From NCBI GenBank assembly GCA_902766475.1, contig CACXDQ010000103.1:1-7407 (forward strand): 7,407 bases of DNA. The letters are read 5' to 3'. Below, piece by piece: positions 1 through 5,968 of this stretch. The notes beneath the pieces were generated by a model. That model was not told the DNA's origin. It saw only the letters and a list, made by a program, of their open reading frames with translations, and made no database searches. Position 1 is the stretch's first letter, and every line of letters starts with the position of its first letter. Made by a program: the position numbers and the translations under genes. Source of the DNA: an uncultured Eubacteriales bacterium. GTDB taxonomy: Bacteria > Bacillota > Clostridia > Christensenellales > Borkfalkiaceae.

Positions 1-132
1 AAGGGGTTTCGGCAAAACCCTACCGCCCCGAAGTTGGTATTTGACCTCTCTTTTTTCGTCGTAGTGGTGGGGCGGTTTAAGGAAAGCTCGTTACGAAATT
101 TGCCAAGGGCAAATTTGCGTTCGTATATCTTT
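1..132. repeat. Direct repeat copy 1 (~130 bp), cut by window edge or starting at it
   Basis: This block matches 286-415 over its full length. By eye there are 5 substitutions, a 3-nt deletion and a 1-nt insertion in copy 2. It contains nested inverted repeats. GGGTTT (4-9) pairs with AAACCC (15-20). ACCGCCCC (22-29) pairs with GGGGCGGT (69-76) around a pyrimidine-rich loop. AAATTTGCC (96-104) pairs with GGCAAATTT (108-116) around a 3-nt loop. The match begins at base 1, so the true left boundary may lie outside the window. It resembles no insertion-sequence end, CRISPR repeat or tRNA that I know. It is best called an intergenic palindromic repeat of unknown family; the repeat itself is directly visible. 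Confidence 0.9.
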
Positions 133-285
133 TGCAAAGCAAAAGTATCTTGCCGAGGGGGAGCGCATCACTATAGTAAACGACACAGTGCGTCGTTTAC
201 ATCGATGTGCGACAAGCAAAATGCCGACATTGCATTTTGCGGTGACCGAAACGGCGTTTTACCATACGCCGTTGAGACCCCTTTT
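129..285. repeat. Cluster of short palindromes between the two direct repeat copies
   Basis: Five compact inverted repeats follow each other here, each with a different stem word. CTTTTGC (129-135) pairs with GCAAAAG (139-145). GTAAACGAC (176-184) pairs with GTCGTTTAC (192-200). GCAAAATGC (216-224) pairs with GCATTTTGC (232-240). AACGGCGT (250-257) pairs with ACGCCGTT (266-273). ACCCC (277-281) pairs with GGGGT (288-292), which runs into repeat copy 2. Stems are 5-9 bp and loops 3-8 nt. The sequence could fold into a string of hairpins in either strand's RNA or in single-stranded DNA. With the flanking copies it would form a unit of about 285 bp. Function is unknown. Confidence 0.8.
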
Positions 286-415
286 AAGGGGTTTCGGCAA
301 AACCCTACCGCCCCGAAGTTGGTGTTAGACCTCTCTTTTTTCGTAGTGGTGGGGGCGGTTGAAGGACAGCTCGTTACGAAATTTGCCAAAGGCAAATTTG
401 CGTTCGTATATCTTT
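286..415. repeat. Direct repeat copy 2 (~130 bp)
   Basis: This is the second copy of the block at 1-132, offset by 285 bp. The same stems are kept: GGGTTT (289-294) with AAACCC (300-305), ACCGCCCC (307-314) with GGGGCGGT (352-359), and AAATTTGCC (379-387) with GGCAAATTT (391-399). The substitution in the last hairpin falls in its loop (AAG becomes AAA), and the other changes lie outside the stems. Similarity stops abruptly after the TATCTTT at about 415. There copy 1 continues into the CTTTTGC hairpin, whereas copy 2 is followed by the terminator at 421. This block is therefore the right end of the array. An open frame through 34-417 is not credible as a gene because the indels change its frame between copies. 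Confidence 0.9.
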
Positions 416-420
416 AATTT

Positions 421-460
421 AAATGCCGCTCGTCGGAAATTTTCCGACGAGCGGCATTTT
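421..460. terminator. Strong intrinsic terminator, probably bidirectional
   Basis: A 19-base arm (421-439) is perfectly complementary to 441-459. In practice this gives a GC-rich stem of about 16 bp closed by an A3T4 loop. Four T residues (457-460) follow on the plus strand, and the A run at 421-423 gives a U run on the minus strand. It lies 25 bp past the stop of the minus-strand AraC-type gene and ends that transcript. It would also stop anything read rightward out of the repeat array. Confidence 0.88.
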
Positions 461-484
461 AACTGAAAACATATTTATTTAAAA

Positions 485-1321
485 TTATTTCTGCCGACGT
501 ATCTTATCTCTGAACATCGTGGGCGAAGAGCCGAATTCTCTGTTGAATTCGTGTATAAAATGACTCGTGGTATAAGAAAGTTCGGCTGCGATTGCGGCAA
601 TGGGCTTGTCGGTGCGTGAAAGCTGCCTTACGGCGTGTTCCATCTTCTTTTTCTTGATAAACGTAACGAGCTTCATTCCGACAAATTTCTGAAAATAATT
701 GTTTAATACGGTCTGCGAGTAGGGCGATAAACCATAAAGTTCGGCAAGGGGCTTATTAAAGTTTTCGGGCTTTCCGACCTCTTCCATAAAGCTTTCGAGC
801 CATTCGGGCTTATCTCCCGTCTTTTGCTCTCTCTCCTTCCACTTTTCGCAAAAGGCAAGCAAAATATTCACAATGAGGCTCTTTATCAGCGCAACGCCGT
901 ATTCCCTCTGCTCCTCGTCTTTAAGATTTATATTGTTTGCGACAAAAATTATATGGTCTATCTCGTAGACGGAAAGCTTTATCTTGCACGGCGAAAAAGA
1001 TTCGGTCATATCGAAAGCTTTTGGGTAAATAAGTTTGCAAAGCTTTCCGATCTCCTCTTTCGTCACGCTTAAAACTATTCTCACGGAACTTGAATTGCCC
1101 ATAAAACTATGCTCGTCGCCGGGCTTGGTTATCACGGCGTCGTGTTTTTCGAGTGCGTATTCCGTGCCGTTTACTATCATGTCGGCATGACCGCCCGTAA
1201 GTACGCTTATCTCGTAAAAAGGACAAGCTTTAAGCTCCGACGTATCTCTTAAAAGCCTCTTTATATCCACGCCCGTTTCGGGAAAAACAAATTCGTTTGT
1301 CGCCTTTTTTTCTTTTTCCAT
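485..1321 (-). CDS. AraC-family transcriptional regulator with N-terminal cupin-like domain
   Basis: This 278-residue DNA-binding regulator has the normal length for a one-component AraC/XylS protein. Residues ~35-95 look like a cupin ligand-sensing half, with beta-rich segments and the PGDEHSF stretch at 67-73. Residues ~175-275 are the double helix-turn-helix domain. Its second HTH (~240-265, IAAIAAELSYTTSHFIHEFN) and the FGSSPTMFRD ending (263-272) match the family signature. The first HTH (~190-212) is less typical. There is no signal peptide or membrane segment, so it is cytoplasmic. The ATG at 1319-1321 is supported by GAGG (rc of 1328-1331) 6 nt upstream. The gene is transcribed alone, away from the dgt-dnaG operon, and ends in the hairpin at 421-460. 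The ligand is probably a small molecule, perhaps a sugar, but neither ligand nor targets can be read from the sequence. Confidence 0.9.
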   Translation of the reverse strand: MEKEKKATNEFVFPETGVDIKRLLRDTSELKACPFYEISVLTGGHADMIVNGTEYALEKHDAVITKPGDEHSFMGNSSSVRIVLSVTKEEIGKLCKLIYPKAFDMTESFSPCKIKLSVYEIDHIIFVANNINLKDEEQREYGVALIKSLIVNILLAFCEKWKEREQKTGDKPEWLESFMEEVGKPENFNKPLAELYGLSPYSQTVLNNYFQKFVGMKLVTFIKKKKMEHAVRQLSRTDKPIAAIAAELSYTTSHFIHEFNREFGSSPTMFRDKIRRQK

Positions 1322-1341
1322 ACCTTACCTCGTATAGCTTA

Positions 1342-1371
1342 ATTATAGCACAAAACGACTAAAAAACACAA
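1342..1371 (-). promoter_or_regulatory. Extended -10 sigma-A promoter of the AraC-family gene
   Basis: On the minus strand TGCTATAAT (rc of 1342-1350) is a perfect -10 with a TGn extension. A weak -35, TTGTGT (rc of 1366-1371), lies 18 bp or so upstream when counted to the TATAAT hexamer. Transcription would begin near 1335, giving a very short leader of about 13 nt that just includes the GAGG ribosome binding site. Confidence 0.65.
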
Positions 1372-1375
1372 CTCT

Positions 1376-1395
1376 ATTTTAATAATGATTAAAAT
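1376..1395. promoter_or_regulatory. Short AT-only inverted repeat in the divergent intergenic region, possible operator
   Basis: ATTTTAAT (1376-1383) and ATTAAAAT (1388-1395) are perfectly complementary arms around a 4-nt spacer. The site lies upstream of the candidate -35 boxes of both divergent transcripts. Because the arms are pure A/T in an AT-rich stretch, chance is a real possibility. It could be an operator or an UP-like element. Confidence 0.25.
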
Positions 1396-1415
1396 ATTAT
1401 GTAAAAAAAAGGAAA

Positions 1416-1445
1416 TCGACAAAAAATTGTAGAATATTATATATG
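1416..1445 (+). promoter_or_regulatory. Candidate promoter of the dgt-dnaG-rpoD operon
   Basis: TCGACA (1416-1421) matches the -35 consensus at five of six bases. At 16-18 bp spacing it is followed by TATATA/TATATG (within 1438-1445), a four-of-six -10. Overlapping alternatives are TAGAAT (1430-1435) and TATTAT (1435-1440), which lack a good -35. A start near 1451 would leave a leader of only about 12 nt before the ATG at 1464. This is the only intergenic gap of any size upstream of the operon, so a promoter is expected here, but the exact boxes are uncertain. Confidence 0.45.
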
Positions 1446-1463
1446 TAAGAATGTGGGGCAGTT

Positions 1464-2462
1464 ATGAAAGAAAAGATTTTTAAAGCCGAAGAAATTTTGT
1501 TTTCGCCTTACGCCACGAAGTCGAATGCGACTAAGGGCAGGGCGAGGGAAGAAGTGCCGTGCGAAATGCGCACGGAATTTCAGCGTGACAGGGACAGAAT
1601 AATTTATTCCAAAGCGTTCCGCCGCCTTAAAAACAAAACGCAGGTATTCTTTTCTCCCGACGGCGATCACTATATGACGAGGCTTACCCACACCCTCGAC
1701 GTCGCACAGATAGCGAGGTCGATAGCGAGGAGCCTGAGTTTAAACGAGGATCTTGCCGAAGCCATTGCTCTCGGGCACGATCTCGGTCATACCCCGTTCG
1801 GACATTCGGGCGAGAGGGCGCTCGATAAACTTAACCCCAACGGCTTTAAACACAACGTTCAGTCTTTGAGAGTCGTCGACGTTCTGGAAAACGACGGAGA
1901 GGGCTTAAACCTTACATATGAGGTCAGAGACGGAATTTTGGAACACAAAAAGTCGGGAAATCCTCACACGATGGAGGGCAAAGTCGTTTCGCTTTCGGAC
2001 AGAATAGCCTATTTAAATCATGACATCGAGGACGCAATAAGGGCAAAGATAATATGCGAGGAAGATTTGCCCAAAGCCGAAATATCCGTTCTCGGCAATA
2101 CGAGCCGTGAGAGGATAAACACGATGATAACTTCCATTTACCGCTTTTCGGACGGGAAACCGATAGTGGATATGGAGAGCGAAATAAAAGAGGCGACGGA
2201 AAGTTTGAGAGATTTTATGTTCGATAAGGTCTATCTCTATTCCGACGCAAGAAAAGAAGAGGGAAGGGCTACGGAGATGATCTCCACGATGTATTTTTAC
2301 TTCAAGCGCTTTCCCGAGAGCATGCCCGATTTTTACAGAGGGCTCATTGGCGAATACGGCATTGACGCCGCCATATCCGATTACATATCCGGCATGACGG
2401 ACAGATACGCCGTCTACTGTTTCGAGGAGATATTCGTTCCCAAAAATTTTCTGTTGAGATAA
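1464..2462 (+). CDS. dgt: HD-domain deoxyguanosinetriphosphate triphosphohydrolase-like protein
   Basis: This 332-residue cytoplasmic metal-dependent phosphohydrolase is related to dGTPase, which cleaves a dNTP to the deoxynucleoside and triphosphate. The HD metal ligands are visible: H76 in TRLTHT, H105-D106 in ALGHDLGHTPFGH, and D179 in SDRIAYLNHD. The family N-terminal block, with FQRDRDRIIYSKAFRRLKNKTQ at about 39-60, is present. It is of the shorter type common in Bacillota and lacks the insertions of the E. coli enzyme (about 505 aa), so substrate preference among dNTPs is open. The ATG at 1464 has only a GGGG tract (1455-1458) as a ribosome binding site, with a 5-nt gap. It is the first gene of the operon, and dnaG starts 3 nt after its stop. 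A role in setting dNTP pools for replication is known for the family and inferred here. Confidence 0.93.
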   Translation: MKEKIFKAEEILFSPYATKSNATKGRAREEVPCEMRTEFQRDRDRIIYSKAFRRLKNKTQVFFSPDGDHYMTRLTHTLDVAQIARSIARSLSLNEDLAEAIALGHDLGHTPFGHSGERALDKLNPNGFKHNVQSLRVVDVLENDGEGLNLTYEVRDGILEHKKSGNPHTMEGKVVSLSDRIAYLNHDIEDAIRAKIICEEDLPKAEISVLGNTSRERINTMITSIYRFSDGKPIVDMESEIKEATESLRDFMFDKVYLYSDARKEEGRATEMISTMYFYFKRFPESMPDFYRGLIGEYGIDAAISDYISGMTDRYAVYCFEEIFVPKNFLLR

Positions 2463-2465
2463 GAT

Positions 2466-4262
2466 ATGCGTTTCGATGAGAGTTTTATTGAAAAATTAAA
2501 AGAGAAAAACGACATAGTGAGCGTCGTCGGAAAGTATTGCACCCTTAAAAAGCAGGGCAGCAGTTACTGGGCGTGCTGTCCTTTGCCGGGGCACTCCGAA
2601 AAAACTCCGTCTTTCAGCATAAACGAGAACGGTCAGTTTTTCAAATGCTTCGGTTGCGGTCGGGGCGGCGACGTGATAAAATTCGTCATGACGATGGAAA
2701 ATCTCGATTTTCAGGGTGCGGTAAAGATGCTTGCCGAACAGTCGGGCATACCGCTTCCCGAGGACGACGGCGACTATGAGAGGGCGGCTAAAAACCGTTC
2801 CGAACGGGACAGGCTTTTATCGCTGATGAAAACGGCGGCTCTTTTTTACGTTCACAATTTAAACTCTCCCGAAGCCGAGCCGCACAGACGATATTTAGAG
2901 GGAAGAGGGATAGACAGGCGCACGATAACGGCTTTCGGCATAGGCGCATCGACAGATTTTTCATCGCTTCCCGAACATTTAAGAAAGAGCGGTTTTACGG
3001 ACGAAGAGATGTTAAAATGCGGCGTTTGTCAGCAAAAAACGCATGACGACGGAACGAAAGGCAAGGTTTACGACGCACTTTTCGGAAGACTTATTATTCC
3101 TATTATAAACAATCTCGGCAACGTGATAGCATTCGGGGGAAGATTGCTTGAAAAAAAGCCCACGTTCGCAAAATACAAAAACACGCAGGAAACGGAGCTG
3201 TTCATAAAAAACCGCACGCTATATAACATAAACAATTTAAAGAAAGAGCGTGCGAGGACGGGCGGCTTGTCCGAAATAATAATCGTCGAGGGGTATATGG
3301 ACACCATTTCCGTATATCAGGGCGGCTTTAAAAACGTCGTCGCCTCGATGGGCACGTCGCTCACCGTCGAGCAAGCGAGAATGTTAAAGCGCTACGCCGG
3401 AACGGTGATAATAAGTTACGACGGCGACGGAGCGGGGCAGAAAGCCACGATAAGGGGCTTGGAAATACTCAGAAACGAGGGCTTGAACGTAAGGATATTG
3501 CAGCTTCCCGACGGGCTCGATCCCGACGACGTAATAAAGAAATTCGGTGCGGAAAAATACGGCGAACTCATAAGAGAAAGTATTCCGCTCGTCGATTTCA
3601 AACTTAAAAATCTCATGAGAGATTACGATTTGAAAGACGTTTCCGACAAGCGGAAATACATAGCCGAAGCGCTTAAAATAATAGCCCTTTGCGAAACGGA
3701 GAGCGAGAGAGAAGATCTCTTGCGCAAGCTCGGGAACGACACCGGCACGACGTATCAGTCTTTAAGGCGAGATCTGGACAGGCTTGACGGAAATGAGCCG
3801 ACTTTGAAACAAGAAACTATTCCAAAGCAGCCGCAAAGCGTCGATGACGGACTTAAAAACGCAGAGAGATTCGTGCTTTGCGCAATGCTTTTCGGAAAAC
3901 CTTACGCCAAAAAATTCAATCTTTTATCGGTTGATTTTACGGACGGCGTGCATACTAAGCTTACGGAGATAATATCCGACAGCTTAGCCGAGGGAAAAGA
4001 GATTTTCCCGGCGAGCGTTTCGGGGCTTATGAACGACGACGAACTCGACGAATACAACGCCGTGCTATCGTCGGGCGACAACGTTTTCGGCACGGCGGCG
4101 GAAGAGCGTTATTTTCAAGATTGTACCTCGCTTCTTTTAAATGCGAGATTGAATTCCGACCTCGAAGCCTTAAAAAAGCTTTTTGCCGAGGAAACGGATA
4201 CGGAAAAGAGAAAAAACATAGCTAAGATGATGGCGGATCTAAACGCCAGGATCAAGCGATAA
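2466..4262 (+). CDS. dnaG: DNA primase DnaG
   Basis: This 598-residue primase makes the RNA primers for lagging-strand and origin replication and works with the replicative helicase. The N-terminal CHC2 zinc-binding domain spans ~1-95, with ligands C38, H43, C61 and C64 (FKCFGCGRGGDV). The core N-subdomain spans ~125-265 and includes the AKYKNTQET segment, the equivalent of KYLNSPET. The TOPRIM domain spans ~268-350, with E275 in VEGYMD and D319/D321 in YDGDGAG. The C-terminal helicase-interaction region (~450-598) is divergent, as usual. Length matches the bacterial norm of about 580-620. One oddity is that the first Cys and His of the zinc finger are separated by four residues (CPLPGH) instead of the common CPFH. 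The gene starts 3 nt after the dgt stop with only a weak TGAGAT ribosome binding site, so translation is probably coupled. rpoD follows after 13 nt. Confidence 0.98.
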   Translation: MRFDESFIEKLKEKNDIVSVVGKYCTLKKQGSSYWACCPLPGHSEKTPSFSINENGQFFKCFGCGRGGDVIKFVMTMENLDFQGAVKMLAEQSGIPLPEDDGDYERAAKNRSERDRLLSLMKTAALFYVHNLNSPEAEPHRRYLEGRGIDRRTITAFGIGASTDFSSLPEHLRKSGFTDEEMLKCGVCQQKTHDDGTKGKVYDALFGRLIIPIINNLGNVIAFGGRLLEKKPTFAKYKNTQETELFIKNRTLYNINNLKKERARTGGLSEIIIVEGYMDTISVYQGGFKNVVASMGTSLTVEQARMLKRYAGTVIISYDGDGAGQKATIRGLEILRNEGLNVRILQLPDGLDPDDVIKKFGAEKYGELIRESIPLVDFKLKNLMRDYDLKDVSDKRKYIAEALKIIALCETESEREDLLRKLGNDTGTTYQSLRRDLDRLDGNEPTLKQETIPKQPQSVDDGLKNAERFVLCAMLFGKPYAKKFNLLSVDFTDGVHTKLTEIISDSLAEGKEIFPASVSGLMNDDELDEYNAVLSSGDNVFGTAAEERYFQDCTSLLLNARLNSDLEALKKLFAEETDTEKRKNIAKMMADLNARIKR

Positions 4263-4275
4263 AACGGAGGATAAG

Positions 4276-5331
4276 ATGTCCATCACGGAAGAACAACTTA
4301 AAGAAACCATCGATTCGATTGTAGACGAATACAAATCGAAAGGCGCTATCGGCGCAGACGCATTGTATGACAAACTCGACAAGATAGAAGCCGACGCCGA
4401 TCAGGTAAACGAGATATACAAAGCTCTCGAAGAAAACAATATCGAAATCGTAAACGATTACGCAAAGGACAAGGATCTTTACGAACAGCTTTTGAAAGAA
4501 ATAAGCATGGACGATCCCGTAAAGATGTACCTTAAAGACATAGGCAAGGTGCCGCTGCTTACGGGCGACGACGAAATTGAGCTTGCCAAGAAGATGATGG
4601 ACGGCGACGAAGAGGCGAAACGCCGCCTTTCCGAGGCGAATTTAAGGCTTGTCGTATCCATTGCGAAGAGATATGTGGGAAGAGGAATGCAGTTTCTCGA
4701 CCTCATACAAGAGGGCAATCTCGGCTTGATGAAAGCGGTTGAAAAATTCGATTACCAAAAGGGTTTCAAATTTTCGACTTACGCCACTTGGTGGATACGC
4801 CAGGCGATAACGAGGGCGATAGCCGATCAGGCGAGGACGATCAGGATACCCGTCCACATGGTCGAAACGATAAATAAGCAGGTGAGGATATCCCGTCAGC
4901 TCCTTCAAGAACTCGGCAGAGAGCCTACGCCCGAAGAGATAGCCAAGGAAATGGAAATTTCCGTACAGAGAGTTATCGAGATACAGAAGATAGCGCAAGA
5001 TCCCGTTTCCCTCGAAACGCCTATCGGTGAGGAAGAGGACAGCCATTTGGGCGACTTTATAGAGGACGAGCAAGCGGCTTCGCCCACGGACGTCGTGTCT
5101 TTCTCGATGCTCAAAGAACAGCTCATCGGCGTTCTGGACACGCTCACGCCCCGTGAAGAGAAGGTGCTTCGCCTTCGCTACGGGCTTGACGACGGCAGAC
5201 CACGCACGCTCGAAGAAGTCGGAAAGGAATTCAACGTTACCCGTGAAAGAATAAGACAGATAGAGGCAAAGGCGCTGAGAAAGCTCCGCCACCCGACGAG
5301 GAGCAAGCGTCTGAGAGATTTCATTGAATAA
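4276..5331 (+). CDS. rpoD: Primary RNA polymerase sigma factor (SigA/RpoD)
   Basis: This 351-residue housekeeping sigma factor directs RNA polymerase to -35/-10 promoters. Region 1.1 is short and acidic (~1-70). Region 1.2 begins at MDDPVKMYLKDIG (78-90). Region 2 spans ~115-200 and includes GRGMQFLDLIQEGNLGLMKA, the core-binding segment, and FSTYATWWIRQAITRA, the -10 recognition and melting segment. Region 3 spans ~215-265. Region 4 spans ~285-351, with the -35 reading helix in LEEVGKEFNVTRERIRQIE (312-330). The presence of regions 1.1/1.2 and the SRSKRLR-type tail mark it as the primary factor, not an alternative one. It is slightly shorter than Bacillus SigA (about 371 aa), mainly in the N-terminal part. 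GGAGG (4266-4270) lies 5 nt before the ATG. Its last codons overlap the apparent trmK start by 8 nt. Confidence 0.98.
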   Translation: MSITEEQLKETIDSIVDEYKSKGAIGADALYDKLDKIEADADQVNEIYKALEENNIEIVNDYAKDKDLYEQLLKEISMDDPVKMYLKDIGKVPLLTGDDEIELAKKMMDGDEEAKRRLSEANLRLVVSIAKRYVGRGMQFLDLIQEGNLGLMKAVEKFDYQKGFKFSTYATWWIRQAITRAIADQARTIRIPVHMVETINKQVRISRQLLQELGREPTPEEIAKEMEISVQRVIEIQKIAQDPVSLETPIGEEEDSHLGDFIEDEQAASPTDVVSFSMLKEQLIGVLDTLTPREEKVLRLRYGLDDGRPRTLEEVGKEFNVTRERIRQIEAKALRKLRHPTRSKRLRDFIE

Positions 5332-5968
5332 GCCCTTGACGCCTCGGCTCGAAAAGCTTTTTTCGGAGCTTTCGCCCGTAGATACGTTTGCCGACGTCGG
5401 TTGCGACCACGGCTACATCGCCGAAAAAATGCTTGAAACAAACAAGTGCGAAAGGGCTATTATAACGGATATTTCCGCAGAGTGCTTGAATAAAGCCGTA
5501 AAGCTTCTTGAAAAAAATTTTTCGGGAAAGTTTACCGCAATAGTTGCCGACGGTTTGAAAGGCGTTCCGAAAGCCGACGAAGCGCTTATTGCCGGCATGG
5601 GCGGAGAGATAATTTGCGATATATTGAAAAACGCCGATCATCTCCCCGAAAAGCTCGTTCTTCAACCCATGAAAAACCCCGAAAAGGTAAGGCAAACGGC
5701 GATAGAACTCGGTTATAGGCTCACACGTGATTACACCTTTAAAGACGTAAAGTTTTACGACGTTATTACAGCCGAGAGGGGAGAGGACGATTATTCTCCC
5801 GACGAGCTTATTTTCGGCAGGGATAATTTAAGGCAAAAGGGCAGTGCTTTCCGTGAGTTTATAGGTCTTAAAATTAAAAAGCTCGAAAGGGCGAAGATGA
5901 AGGCAAAGGCGGAAAGAGCCGAAGAGATAGTAAAGAGAATAGAAAAATACGAGGAGATACTCGGATGA
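5324..5968 (+). CDS. trmK: tRNA (adenine-N1)-methyltransferase TrmK (m1A22)
   Basis: This 214-residue SAM-dependent enzyme belongs to the TrmK/YqfN family, which methylates N1 of adenine 22 in the tRNA D-loop region. It has a Rossmann-type SAM-binding motif, FADVGCDHGYIAEKML (22-37). An acidic strand end (ITDIS, 47-51), the DGL at 76-78, the characteristic IAGMGG (89-94) and the LQPM (113-116) follow. The C-terminal ~40 residues are a Lys/Glu/Arg-rich helix, like the coiled-coil tail of the family. The best start is TTG 5324, inside the end of rpoD, with a weak GAGAGA (5313-5318). It keeps the conserved N-terminal PRLEKLF helix, which the first in-frame ATG (residue 36) would remove. TTG 5336 is a less likely alternative with no ribosome binding site. 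The stop overlaps the next ATG as ATGA. Confidence 0.92.
   Translation: MNKPLTPRLEKLFSELSPVDTFADVGCDHGYIAEKMLETNKCERAIITDISAECLNKAVKLLEKNFSGKFTAIVADGLKGVPKADEALIAGMGGEIICDILKNADHLPEKLVLQPMKNPEKVRQTAIELGYRLTRDYTFKDVKFYDVITAERGEDDYSPDELIFGRDNLRQKGSAFREFIGLKIKKLERAKMKAKAERAEEIVKRIEKYEEILG

Noticed and set aside
171..395. Minus-strand 74-residue open frame in the repeat array
   Set aside because: It lies wholly in palindromic repeat DNA, has no ribosome binding site or recognisable domain, and overlaps another open frame on the opposite strand. Its sequence follows from the hairpins.
1..415. CRISPR array
   Set aside because: There are only two long copies with a single 153-bp interval that is itself palindromic. 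There are no 24-47-bp repeats with regular spacers and no cas genes.
1..415. Insertion sequence or integron attachment site
   Set aside because: No transposase or integrase frame is present. I found no terminal inverted repeat pair framing the block, and no target duplication can be defined because the left end is off the window.
824..1072. Plus-strand open frame opposite the AraC-type gene
   Set aside because: It is antisense to a gene with clear cupin and helix-turn-helix features, and it has no supporting signals.
2463..2465. Separate promoter between dgt and dnaG
   Set aside because: Only 3 nt separate the genes and I saw no convincing -35/-10 pair in the end of dgt. Co-transcription is simpler.
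4642..5292. Long minus-strand open frame (216 codons) opposite rpoD
   Set aside because: It is a shadow of the sigma factor gene. It shows no family motifs and no promoter or ribosome binding site, and the plus-strand protein is unmistakable.
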